This document shows, in pieces, positions 45,546-53,858 of a stretch of DNA of 64,000 nt. The stretch spans positions 1,798,001-1,862,000 of the forward strand of contig NZ_CP024845.1 of NCBI RefSeq assembly GCF_002788215.1, in the 5' to 3' direction. Source of the stretch: Halohasta litchfieldiae. Its GTDB lineage: Archaea > Halobacteriota > Halobacteria > Halobacteriales > Haloferacaceae. The stretch's first letter is position 1; every line of letters begins with the position of its first letter. A program made the position numbers and the translations under genes. A model generated the notes under the pieces. The model was given only the letters and a program-made list of their open reading frames with translations. It ran no database searches and was not told where the DNA came from.

Positions 45546-46559
45546 TTACTCCTTGAGTGCTCCCGCGGTGAGCCCGCTGACGATTTTTTCCTGTGCGACG
45601 ACAACCAGTATGGCAACTGGTAGCACGCCGACGATACTCGCTGCGGCCATCACGTTGAACAGCACCTCGTATTGGCCCTGATACTGCAGAATCCCGTCGA
45701 CGATGGGGGCCCAGTTGTCGGCGCTGCCGTCGGTCATGAGGAACGAGAAGAAGAACTCGTTGTAGACCGCGATGAACGTCAGCACGCCCGCCGTTGCGAC
45801 GCCGGGGGCCGACAGTGGCATAATCACACGGAACAGCGCGCCGAGCCGTGTGGTGCCTTCGATCCGGGCGGCGTCTTCGAGCCCATCGGGGATCTGACTG
45901 TAGAACGTCGTGAGGATGAAGATCGACAGCGGCATGAAGATTGCACTGAACGGGACGACCATCGCGTACGGCGTGTTGTAGAGGCTGCCGTCGGCCAAGA
46001 TTGGCCGCAAGATGTCTATGTTCGTGTTGAACAGATCGTTCAGCGGGATGAAGAACGCCGCTGGCGGGAAGAACGACACGATCAACACGAGCAGCATGAG
46101 CGGTCCCTTACCGGGGAACCGCAGTCGACCGAAGACGTAGCCCGCGAGGCTGGCGACGATGATGACGACAATCGTCGTCACCGTCGCGATCACGAAGCTG
46201 TTGAACATGTAGCGGTGGAACGGAATGATCGTAAACACCTCAAGGAAGACGCCGGGATTGGTCCCCATCGTGAGATCACCCTGCGCAAGCAGCGAGGGGT
46301 CGAAGCCAGAGGGGACAAGCCCGACGTCCTGGAGATTACGACGTGGCGTCAGTGCCACCATGAACAGCCAGTAGAACGGGAACAGCGTTGTGACGAGGAA
46401 GAAGATCGTCGCTGTGTAGAACAACGCTTTGTACGTCCGCTTTGGGTTTTTGATCGTTTTCGCGGCCCAAGCTTCGAACAGCCCGCGGTCGATCTCCGGT
46501 TCCTCGCTGTCGTCGTCGTTGGTGTAGACCTTTTGTCCGTCTGTTTGTTCGAGAGACAT
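45546..46559 (-). CDS. Sugar ABC transporter permease (MalG type)
   Basis: A 337-residue inner-membrane permease with six membrane segments and the coupling motif EAARIEGTTRLGALFRVIMPLSAPGVATA (about residues 225-253), the EAA loop that contacts the ATPase. It pairs with the MalF-type permease just upstream, overlapping by one base. Acts with the binding protein and ATPase to import a carbohydrate. Confidence 0.93.
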   Translation of the reverse strand: MSLEQTDGQKVYTNDDDSEEPEIDRGLFEAWAAKTIKNPKRTYKALFYTATIFFLVTTLFPFYWLFMVALTPRRNLQDVGLVPSGFDPSLLAQGDLTMGTNPGVFLEVFTIIPFHRYMFNSFVIATVTTIVVIIVASLAGYVFGRLRFPGKGPLMLLVLIVSFFPPAAFFIPLNDLFNTNIDILRPILADGSLYNTPYAMVVPFSAIFMPLSIFILTTFYSQIPDGLEDAARIEGTTRLGALFRVIMPLSAPGVATAGVLTFIAVYNEFFFSFLMTDGSADNWAPIVDGILQYQGQYEVLFNVMAAASIVGVLPVAILVVVAQEKIVSGLTAGALKE

Positions 46560-47587
46560 TACATGAACCCTCCTTCTGAGTCACGGAATTTCGCGAGGTA
46601 GACGGCGATGAAGACGCCGATTAGCGCTGCGGTGAGGAAGGCAACTGCAGCGGCCGTCCCGTAGATCCGGGTGCCGCCGAACAGGCCATCGATCACCAGA
46701 CAGGTCATCGATGGGACGGTCGAACAGCTCGCCGTCGACTCGATGATGCCGTAGACGCGCATGGCGTCCATCGTCCGGAACAGCATGGCGACGATCAGTG
46801 CTGGCATCACGATTGGCAGGGTAATCAGCTTGAATCGCTGCCACGGGGTCGCCCCCGAGACTTTGGCCACGTCGTAGAGGCTGCGGTCGACGCTCTGGAG
46901 CCCTGCGAGGATCAACAGCGCCATGAACGCCGAGGTTTTCCAGATGTCGGCGACGAGCACGATGATGAACGAATCACGGCTCGATGCCAGTGGGTTGTCG
47001 CCGAACAGGCCGATCGACTGCATGATCTCGCTGCCGAAGCCGACGGTCGGCTGGAACATGAGGAAGAACAGCATCCCCTGAATGACGATTGGAATCGCCC
47101 ACGGGAGGATGATGGCGACACGGACCCAGCGGCGGCCCTCGAACTCTTGGTTGAGGACCATCGCCTGACCGAAGCCGATGATTGTTTCGAACAGGACGCT
47201 CAGTATTGCAAACGCGAGCGTGACGAACAGTGCTTGCCTGAAAAACGGGGTCCCGAGTTCGAGAAACGGGAAGTCGGATGTGAGTGCAACGTCGATTACC
47301 TGTCGGCTGAGTCGCGTATCCCCAGTGAAGACGTCGATGTAGTTTTCCAGCCCGACGAACCCGCCGAGTGGCTCTGCACCACGGGTTTCGTCGGCCAGCA
47401 ACGACATCCGTAACGTCGACAAGAGGGGATAGAACGCGACCAATGCCAACAGGAGGAAGCCGGGAATCAACAGCAGGTAGGCGTAGGCGGCCTCACTGAG
47501 GTTTTCCATCCAGGTAAGGAAACCACTGAAAACGCCACCGCTGTCGGCCCCGGTCTCGGCCGGTGAGTTGGTGTGGTCGGTTGCCAT
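46559..47587 (-). CDS. Sugar ABC transporter permease (MalF type)
   Basis: A 342-residue permease with about six membrane segments (AYAYLLLIPGFLLLALVAFYPLL first) and an EAA loop (YDVAKVSGATPWQRFKLITLPIVMPALIVA, about residues 238-267). It follows the binding-protein gene by 30 bases and overlaps the next permease by one base. Its extra N-terminal acidic region of 20 residues is halophile-like. Confidence 0.93.
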   Translation of the reverse strand: MATDHTNSPAETGADSGGVFSGFLTWMENLSEAAYAYLLLIPGFLLLALVAFYPLLSTLRMSLLADETRGAEPLGGFVGLENYIDVFTGDTRLSRQVIDVALTSDFPFLELGTPFFRQALFVTLAFAILSVLFETIIGFGQAMVLNQEFEGRRWVRVAIILPWAIPIVIQGMLFFLMFQPTVGFGSEIMQSIGLFGDNPLASSRDSFIIVLVADIWKTSAFMALLILAGLQSVDRSLYDVAKVSGATPWQRFKLITLPIVMPALIVAMLFRTMDAMRVYGIIESTASCSTVPSMTCLVIDGLFGGTRIYGTAAAVAFLTAALIGVFIAVYLAKFRDSEGGFM

Positions 47588-47617
47588 GCTAATAAGGAAT
47601 TGTGAGTTGGTGGGTGG

Positions 47618-49057
47618 TTATCTGGTGTCGCTCTCTTCGAGTTCGGTTGCGAGGGTGCTCATTGCCTCCTCGGGCGTCTTCGTCTGGGTGTAGGCGTCGT
47701 GGACCTCCTGGTAGACCAGTGCCGACTGGTTCGGCCACAGGTCGGTCACGGGGCGTGGCACGGCCGTATCGGCCACGTACTGCAGCGTGTCGACGTAGCG
47801 GCCGATTGGGCCGACATCGTCTTCGGTAACGCCGTCGAGAACGCCCGGAATCGGCGGGAGGTTGCCGGCGGTCTCGAAGACCGTCAGCATGACCTCGTCG
47901 GAGGTCCACGCTTCGAGGACCTGTACTGCGTCTTCGGTCTTCTGTGAGTTGGGGTTCATCGTCAGATGCCAGCCACCGAGGGCTGCGCGGCTGCCACCGA
48001 GGCCGTCGTACTTCGATTCGCTTTCGGGGACACCGTACGGAAGCGGCATCACGTCGAAGTCGGTTCCGAAGGCTTCGACGTTGTTGGTGATCGCGTATGG
48101 CCAGTTGCGGTGGAACGCCGCGTTGCCGGAGGTAAACGGTCCGCGAGCGTCCTCTTCGGTCCACTGGACGATCGAGCTCGGAGCGATCTGTTCGTACCCC
48201 TCTGCGGCCTCCGGATCATCGCTGCCGTACATGAACGCACGCATCATGCGAATCGTCTCGATGACTGGTTCTTCCTCGACAGTTACGGGTCGCTCGCCAA
48301 CCGGGCCGAAGAGGTTGTCGACGCCACCGAAGTACGCACCGCCGAAACTCGACATCGTCTCGTTGAACGTACAACAGGCCAGTCCCTCGTAGGCGGCTGC
48401 CTGCGTCGTAAAGCCGTACTCAACGCCGCTTTGATCCCGAACATCAGCGGCAACCTGCGAGAACTCCTGCCAAGACATTGGCGTGGTCGCCCAGTTGTTA
48501 CCATCCGGGTTGTAGCCCGCGGCTTCGGCGAGGTCTTTCCGGTAGTGCATAACCGGGTAATCCGGGAAGATCGGCACGCCGTAGAGGTCTCCGGACATAG
48601 GGCTTTCGGCGGTCGCAACCGATGCCGAAAGGTAGTCGTTGCGGATGCGGTCGAGCACGTCGCTCGACAGCTGCTCTTCGAGATTTACGAGCTGCTCGCG
48701 CACGATGAACGGAATCGTCCACCCGCTGTCCATCATGAACAGGTCCGGCGACGACCGGCCAGCGTTGAGCGCCGAGCTGTAGGTCTGTCGACGGCTGTCG
48801 GTCTGGAAGTCTTCCTGAACGATCTCGACTTCGATGTCGGTGTCGAGACCAGAGTTTCGAAGTGCGCTGATGATCTCGTCGGACGCGTCGGCCATCACCG
48901 AGTCAGCCGAGACGACGACGGCGTCGCTGCCGCCGTTGCCGCCGGTGCAGCCAGCCAAACTAGTCGAGATTCCTGCCGCACTTGCTGCCTGTACGAATCG
49001 TCGACGGGAGACACCAGCGTTTGCCAGACCGTTTTCGTTTGAGTATTCCTTACCCAT
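47618..49057 (-). CDS. Sugar ABC transporter substrate-binding lipoprotein
   Basis: A 479-residue extracellular binding protein. It has a Tat signal (VSRRRFVQAASAAG) and a lipobox ending LAGC (C37), so it is exported folded and lipid-anchored. The mature part has the two-lobed fold of family 1 carbohydrate-binding proteins (DLFMMDSGWTIPF, GLACCTFNETMSSFGGAYFG). It is the first gene of the importer operon. On the minus strand a TATA-like TTATATATAATA is near 49080-49091, and the operator at 49103 is just upstream of that. The sugar is inferred as sucrose or a similar disaccharide from the downstream GH68 gene. Confidence 0.92.
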   Translation of the reverse strand: MGKEYSNENGLANAGVSRRRFVQAASAAGISTSLAGCTGGNGGSDAVVVSADSVMADASDEIISALRNSGLDTDIEVEIVQEDFQTDSRRQTYSSALNAGRSSPDLFMMDSGWTIPFIVREQLVNLEEQLSSDVLDRIRNDYLSASVATAESPMSGDLYGVPIFPDYPVMHYRKDLAEAAGYNPDGNNWATTPMSWQEFSQVAADVRDQSGVEYGFTTQAAAYEGLACCTFNETMSSFGGAYFGGVDNLFGPVGERPVTVEEEPVIETIRMMRAFMYGSDDPEAAEGYEQIAPSSIVQWTEEDARGPFTSGNAAFHRNWPYAITNNVEAFGTDFDVMPLPYGVPESESKYDGLGGSRAALGGWHLTMNPNSQKTEDAVQVLEAWTSDEVMLTVFETAGNLPPIPGVLDGVTEDDVGPIGRYVDTLQYVADTAVPRPVTDLWPNQSALVYQEVHDAYTQTKTPEEAMSTLATELEESDTR

Positions 49058-49102
49058 AGGAAAGAATATGATGGTTATTATTATATATAACTATGGGATC
49101 GG

Positions 49103-49120
49103 GTACAACAGGTGTAGTTA
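49103..49120. promoter_or_regulatory. Operator copy upstream of the importer operon
   Basis: GTACAACAGGTGTAGTTA matches the full palindrome GTACAACAGGTGTTGTAC at 15 of 18 positions. It lies about a dozen bases upstream of the TATA box of the binding-protein gene, an activator-type position. Confidence 0.6.
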
Positions 49121-49293
49121 ACAAATAGTGACCACATAGTTCACGATAAAAACCGCCGACAGCGAAGGGGCACGACGCTGTCGACAGCCGTCAAATCGGG
49201 CCGAACAACCCGTGATAAGTATTACTCAGCAGTAATGAACATTCGATTCAGGCAGCTCAGAACGAAGGCCACGGGGCGTGACCTCGAGGCGGT

Positions 49294-50379
49294 TCACGGT
49301 TGCTTTTCGGCCCGTTCAACCGTGATCTGTATTGCTTCGATCTCTTCGATCATCGCGCCCCAGCCGCCGACCGTGTACGTGCCATCATCCGTTTCGAGGG
49401 TGAATGAGGCTTCCCCTGCGAGGTGGGACAACGATGTTAGATACGTTTCGTCTTGGGTTTGCCCAGCGTAGGTGACATCAGTAACGGTTCCACGAAGCGA
49501 AATTTCGTGGCCGGTCACAGTCTCGATACCGTTGACAGAGACATCGATCTGCATGCCGTCTTCAAACAACGGGACGATTGTTCGCAGACAGTGGCGAATA
49601 TCGACATACGAGATGGGAAGCTCCTCGTTGCGTGCCGAATAGATACTCTCGTAGCCCTCCCAGAGGTTCGTCAAAAAGTACCAGTAAAACACGTACGTAT
49701 GTGTCATATCGTTGACTATCACGCCGTACTCGTTGGTCGACCGTCCGTGTGGCGAAAAGCAGGTCCACGACCGGTCGATCAATGCAATAAACGGCGACGG
49801 TGCCGACCGGGTTCGGACTTCGGTCGCGGTCCGCGAGAAGGAGTCGGTCGATGGAAGCTCCATCTCTCGGTCGAGCGAGGGGACGAGACACACCTTCACG
49901 TCGGCACCACGGTCGAGCGCACACTCGAGGGCATCCTCCAGTTCGTAATACTGGTCGATTGTGAGACCCACGTTGACCTGTGTCTCGGCGTTGCGAATCA
50001 ACTGCTCGGCCTGTGCCAACACCGTATCGAGTCGCTTGACAATGCTTACTCGGTGTTCGTCGATATCCGGCCGGTCCCACCGGTCTTCGATCTCTTCGGC
50101 CGCCGTCTCGAAGCGGTTGGCTCGTTGCCGGAGATCAGCAAGCACGTCGGCTGGGTCGTGGGCCCGAGCGTGTAAGCTGTCCTGTTGATAGGTCTCGATA
50201 TACTCCGCCTCTTCGAGCCCACGGAGTACATCGTAAATTCTCGCATCAGGGACGGAACTGGCCTTGGCGATTTGAGTCGCTGATGCCGATCCGAGACCGA
50301 GCAACGTCACGAAGGCGTCGGCCTGATACGGTGACAACCCGGCATCCTCCAGCGTCTCGATAAGCTCCTCACCGTTCAT
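49294..50379 (-). CDS. TrmB-like sugar transcriptional regulator
   Basis: A 361-residue regulator of the TrmB family: winged helix at the N-terminus (GLSPYQADAFVTLLGLGSASATQIAKASSVPDARIYDVLRGLEEAEYIET), a coiled linker (LADLRQRANRFETAAEEIED), and a C-terminal sugar-binding part with a PLD-like region (about residues 110-355). TrmB proteins in haloarchaea bind sugar signals and control sugar transport and glycolysis genes. It is transcribed towards the importer operon, in the same direction, and divergently from the kinase/GH68 genes. It is the natural candidate to bind the palindromic operator. Confidence 0.88.
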   Translation of the reverse strand: MNGEELIETLEDAGLSPYQADAFVTLLGLGSASATQIAKASSVPDARIYDVLRGLEEAEYIETYQQDSLHARAHDPADVLADLRQRANRFETAAEEIEDRWDRPDIDEHRVSIVKRLDTVLAQAEQLIRNAETQVNVGLTIDQYYELEDALECALDRGADVKVCLVPSLDREMELPSTDSFSRTATEVRTRSAPSPFIALIDRSWTCFSPHGRSTNEYGVIVNDMTHTYVFYWYFLTNLWEGYESIYSARNEELPISYVDIRHCLRTIVPLFEDGMQIDVSVNGIETVTGHEISLRGTVTDVTYAGQTQDETYLTSLSHLAGEASFTLETDDGTYTVGGWGAMIEEIEAIQITVERAEKQP

Positions 50380-50487
50380 ACCGCACCGTTAGGGCTCGCA
50401 TCCGTCGAATAATCAATCATCTATGTGATCGTAATACAGCCATTACAAAAATGTTGCCTTCAGCGTACTGTCCGCGTTTTAATTCCA

Positions 50488-50549
50488 GATGGTCGACAGT
50501 ACGTGATTTCGGATGGTCGACAGTACGTGATTCCGGATGGTCGACAGTC
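50488..50549. repeat. 24-bp tandem repeat in the regulatory gap
   Basis: Two and a half copies of GATGGTCGACAGTACGTGAT-TTCG/TCCG: unit 1 at 50488-50511, unit 2 at 50512-50535 (one base different), and a partial third from 50536. It lies between the divergent TrmB-like and kinase genes and may be a multi-site operator or a replication-slippage repeat. Confidence 0.75.
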
Positions 50550-50633
50550 TAGGTCCGGATTCGACCGTGACTCTGACTAGTCACCGTACCGCGGATACCG
50601 GGCAGATCTCGGCCCCGATCTCTCGATTCTAAG

Positions 50634-50651
50634 GTACAACAGGTGTTGTAC
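50634..50651. promoter_or_regulatory. Full palindromic operator of the kinase/GH68 operon
   Basis: GTACAACA-GG-TGTTGTAC is a perfect 8-bp inverted repeat with a two-base centre. It ends about 10 bases before a TATA-like ATTTATTAT (50662-50670). A variant sits in the same geometry upstream of the importer operon (49103), and another before dehydrogenase 2 (44284). Confidence 0.65.
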
Positions 50652-50686
50652 TATCTTCAAAATTTATTATCTACCACCATATATCC

Positions 50687-50806
50687 ATGAGTGTAACGGA
50701 ACCCAAAATGACAGAGACCAACCCACTACACGACCGGAAACCAAAACCAGGCGAGCGTCTTCGACCGCGTGAACAGCATCCCACGGACAGATGGAACGAT
50801 GTCTGA
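50687..50806 (+). CDS. 39-residue ORF ahead of the carbohydrate kinase
   Basis: An ATG at 50687 begins a frame (MSVTEPKMTETNPLHDRKPK and so on, ending PTDRWNDV) that stops at 50804-50806 just inside the kinase start (ATGTCTGA). The ATG lies about 21 bases after the TATA-like element, so it may be the first codon of a leaderless mRNA. It is charged, rich in Pro/Arg/Lys, with no known domain. It may be a leader peptide of the sucrose operon or a chance frame. Confidence 0.4.
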   Translation: MSVTEPKMTETNPLHDRKPKPGERLRPREQHPTDRWNDV

Positions 50807-51752
50807 GCCGTCGGTCTTAGTCGCTGGCGAAGCGCTCATCGATTTTATTCCCGATACTCCAGGATCGCTGGCCGGGGTTGAAACGTTCCACCGGCGGGCT
50901 GGTGGTGCCCCCGCCAATGTCGCCGTCGGGCTCGCCCGGCTCAACGAAACGCCGTGGCTGTGTACGACGCTGTCGACCGATCCCTTTGGCGAGTTTCTGG
51001 CCGACCGGCTCGACGCCGAAGGGCTGCCCGAGCGGTTCGTCACGCGCGTCAAAAACGCGACGGCACTGGCATTCGTCAGCCACGGCGAGACGGGCGACCG
51101 GGAGTTTAGCTTCCATCGCGAGCGGACTGCCGACACCGTCCTGCAGACCGACGTGGTCGACACCGCGACGCTGGCGGCGGTCGACTGGCTGGTTGTCGGT
51201 GGCGTGACGCTGTCGGCCGAGCCGTCCCGTTCGGCGACCTTCGAGCTTGTCGAGCGAGCCCAAGAGGCGGGCTGTCGGATCGTCTTCGATCCCAACACCC
51301 GGCCGGAGCTGTGGGCCGAATCCGACGACATGACGCTGACGCTCGAACGAATGCTGCGGCGGACCGACGTGCTCAAAGCGACCCGCGAGGACTTCGAGCC
51401 GACCGCAATCGACGCCAGCAGCGACGGCTTCGCCGACCGACTGCTTGAAAAGGGTCCCGAGATCGTCCTGCTCACAGAAGGGACGGCGGGCGCACGGGCA
51501 GTCGCCGACGGCGACTCGGCGTGGGGGCAAGGCGAGTGGCATCATTCGGGCTACGAGATCGACGCCGTCGACACCACCGGCGCTGGCGATGCGTTTCTTG
51601 CGGGTGCGGTCGCGGCCCTCACAGAGGAGGCCGACCCGACCGAGACGCTCGCGTTCGCCAACGCCGTCGCCGCCCTTGCGACGACCGAGGGCGGGGCGAT
51701 GGCCGCGCTGCCGGATCGGTCGGCCGTCGACCAGTTGATGGAGGATCGATGA
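50799..51752 (+). CDS. PfkB-family carbohydrate kinase (fructokinase-like)
   Basis: A 317-residue ribokinase-type sugar kinase: VLVAGEALIDFIPDTPGS start, HRRAGGAPANVAVGLARL (about residues 30-47), LSTDPFGEFLADRL, and the ATP/catalytic signature VDTTGAGDAFLAGAVAAL (about 251-268) with Asp as base. Such kinases phosphorylate fructose or related sugars. The stop overlaps the GH68 start (ATGA). With GH68 it can take sucrose to glucose plus fructose phosphate. The ATG at 50799 (MSEPSVL) is chosen over 50769. Confidence 0.93.
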   Translation: MSEPSVLVAGEALIDFIPDTPGSLAGVETFHRRAGGAPANVAVGLARLNETPWLCTTLSTDPFGEFLADRLDAEGLPERFVTRVKNATALAFVSHGETGDREFSFHRERTADTVLQTDVVDTATLAAVDWLVVGGVTLSAEPSRSATFELVERAQEAGCRIVFDPNTRPELWAESDDMTLTLERMLRRTDVLKATREDFEPTAIDASSDGFADRLLEKGPEIVLLTEGTAGARAVADGDSAWGQGEWHHSGYEIDAVDTTGAGDAFLAGAVAALTEEADPTETLAFANAVAALATTEGGAMAALPDRSAVDQLMEDR

Positions 51753-53074
51753 GAGAAACGAGCGCCGACCGGGAGTGGACTCGGTGGAGCCGCGAAGCGG
51801 CCGACCGGATCGAGCGAACCGACGGGACGGTCGCACCTCCGGCCGGACTACCGGAGAGCGATCCGGCACCCGATCTCCACGTCTGGGATACATGGCCGCT
51901 CCGCACTCGGAGCGGCGAGATCGCCACCGTCGACGGCTGGCAGGTGCTGATCTCGCTGACGGCCCCGGCCGACGTGACGCCCGGCGAGCGCCACGACATC
52001 GCCGAACACCGGTATTTCGTCTCCCGCGACGGTCGGGAGTGGACCGACCGCGGCCCCGTCTTCGGCGACGACGCCCTCGGCACCCGGCAGTGGGCCGGGT
52101 CGGCGCTGTACGACGACGGCGAGCTGTATTTCTTTTATACGGCCGCGGGCGACGCCGACAGCGAGGACCTGACCTACACCCAGCGGCTCGCCGTGGGTTA
52201 CGGCGGAACCCTTGAGACGGTCGACGGCGAGCTCACCATCGAAGGGCCATGGAGCCACGAGGTCCTCCTTGAGGCGGACGACGAGTGGTACGAGACACAG
52301 GCCCAGTCCGGCGAGATGACCTACACGTTCCGCGATCCGTGGTTCTTCGAGGACCCCGAGACCGGCCGGACACACCTCCTTTTCGAGTCGAACACGCCAC
52401 CGGCGGCCGACGACTGCGGTGGTGACGCCGACCAGCAGGCGTTTAACGGGTGTGTCGGCCTCGCGGTCTCGCCGTCGGGCGATCCCCTCGACTGGGAGTT
52501 CCGCCCGCCGATCTTCGACAGCGTCTGTGTGAACCAGGAGATCGAACGCCCCCACGTCGTGGTCCATGAGGGTCGCTACTACCTATTCGTCTCCAGCCAC
52601 GTCGACACCTTCGCGCCGGGGCTCTCGGGGTACGACGCCCTCTACGGGTTCGTTGCCGACTCGCTGGGCGGCGAGTATCGGCCGCTAAACGAGTCAGGAC
52701 TGGTCGTGACGAACCCGGCGAGCGCACCGTTTCAGGCCTACTCGTGGCTGGCGGTCGACCACGGCGAGGAACTGCTCGTGAGTGGGTTTTGCAACTATCC
52801 CGAGTTCGACGGGGTCGCGATCGGCGAGCTCGCGGCGCTGTCGGGCGAGGAGCAACGTCAGCGTTTTGCGGGCACGTTGACCCCGACGCTCCGAGTGGCC
52901 GTCGACGGCGAGCAGACGCGGATTCAGGGAACGCTCGGCCATTGGGCGTTCCCGAGCGAGGGCGAGACGTTGCCGCCGGTCGACGACGGGTGGAGTCTTC
53001 CGGCAAAAGAACTCAACCCCGAGCCGGGGCTGACCCAGACGGCATCGCGGCGGGACGAGGGCCCCTTCTGGTAG
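51749..53074 (+). CDS. GH68 sucrose-cleaving enzyme (levansucrase/invertase type), intracellular
   Basis: A 441-residue five-bladed beta-propeller glycoside hydrolase family 68 protein. The catalytic residues are visible: nucleophile D47 in HVWDTWPL, stabiliser D196 in TFRDPWFF, and acid/base E266 in NQEIERPHVV. It has no signal peptide, unlike most bacterial levansucrases, so it should act in the cytoplasm on imported sucrose. The gene overlaps the kinase by four bases. It probably hydrolyses sucrose rather than building levan, but transfer activity cannot be excluded. Confidence 0.9.
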   Translation: MRETSADREWTRWSREAADRIERTDGTVAPPAGLPESDPAPDLHVWDTWPLRTRSGEIATVDGWQVLISLTAPADVTPGERHDIAEHRYFVSRDGREWTDRGPVFGDDALGTRQWAGSALYDDGELYFFYTAAGDADSEDLTYTQRLAVGYGGTLETVDGELTIEGPWSHEVLLEADDEWYETQAQSGEMTYTFRDPWFFEDPETGRTHLLFESNTPPAADDCGGDADQQAFNGCVGLAVSPSGDPLDWEFRPPIFDSVCVNQEIERPHVVVHEGRYYLFVSSHVDTFAPGLSGYDALYGFVADSLGGEYRPLNESGLVVTNPASAPFQAYSWLAVDHGEELLVSGFCNYPEFDGVAIGELAALSGEEQRQRFAGTLTPTLRVAVDGEQTRIQGTLGHWAFPSEGETLPPVDDGWSLPAKELNPEPGLTQTASRRDEGPFW

Positions 53075-53173
53075 GCGGGCGGCGACCACCAGACGACGGG
53101 CGACCACCACAACTCCTTTTGAAAACAGATATCGACCCCAAACGGATTTTTGTCCCTCGACCGAAGCGATGGT

Positions 53174-53848
53174 ATGCGCTTCGGTATCATTTCGGACATT
53201 CACGGTAATCTGCCCGCCTTCGAGGCGGTGTGTGAGGCGATGGGTCCGGTCGACCGCCTGCTCTGTGCGGGCGATGTCGTGGGCTACAACCCGTGGCCCG
53301 CCGCCTGTATCGACCGGGTCCGGGAGTTGGGTGCGGTGACGGTGCGGGGCAACCACGACCGAGCAGTCGCCTTCGACGGCGGGCGGCGGTTCAACTCGAT
53401 GGCGAAAGCCGGGGTCCGGCACGCCCGCGAAGAGTTGGGTGATGTCGACATGGAGTGGCTCCGATCGCTGCCGACCGAACAGTTCGTCGCCGACGGGCGG
53501 ATTCACATGGTCCACGGCCACCCCGAGGATCCGGATCGATACACCTACTCGTCCGAGTTTTCGGCCTCGATGATCGGTGAAGGAGTGGAGATCGTTATGT
53601 TGGGTCACACGCATGTCCAAGAGTATCGGACGTTCGAGGGGGGTATCGTCTTGAATCCGGGAAGCGTCGGCCAGCCTCGGAACGGCGATCCAAAGGCGGC
53701 GTTTGCGGTGGTAGAACTCGATGAGAATGGAGACAGTCCGACAGTGATGGAACATCGCGTCGACTACGACATTGATCGAGTCATCGAGGCCGTCGAGGAA
53801 GCCGGACTCCCCAAACAGATCGGCACGCGGCTGCAGGCAGGAAAATAA
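53174..53848 (+). CDS. YfcE/MJ0936-type metallophosphoesterase
   Basis: A 224-residue calcineurin-like phosphoesterase: metal ligands in DIHGN (start MRFGIISDIHGNLPAFE), GDVVGYNPWP, RGNHD, HGHP and LGHTHVQ, ending with the NPGSVGQPR motif of small phosphodiesterases. Metal-dependent phosphodiesterase activity is likely; the natural substrate is unknown. The ATG at 53174 is chosen over an in-frame codon at 53150. It is convergent with aspartate kinase. Confidence 0.9.
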   Translation: MRFGIISDIHGNLPAFEAVCEAMGPVDRLLCAGDVVGYNPWPAACIDRVRELGAVTVRGNHDRAVAFDGGRRFNSMAKAGVRHAREELGDVDMEWLRSLPTEQFVADGRIHMVHGHPEDPDRYTYSSEFSASMIGEGVEIVMLGHTHVQEYRTFEGGIVLNPGSVGQPRNGDPKAAFAVVELDENGDSPTVMEHRVDYDIDRVIEAVEEAGLPKQIGTRLQAGK

Positions 53849-53858
53849 AAGCAGACAG

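Larger units (their letters stand above)
50380..50686. other. Regulatory intergenic region between TrmB-like gene and kinase operon
   Basis: This 307-base gap has no ORF of its own. It holds the region upstream of the TrmB-like gene, a 24-bp tandem repeat (50488-50549), the operator palindrome (50634-50651) and an AT-rich TATA-like stretch ATTTATTAT (50662-50670). Confidence 0.8.

Noticed and set aside
50488-50549. CRISPR-like array
   Set aside because: The 24-bp units are directly adjacent without spacers and there are no cas genes, so this is a simple tandem repeat.
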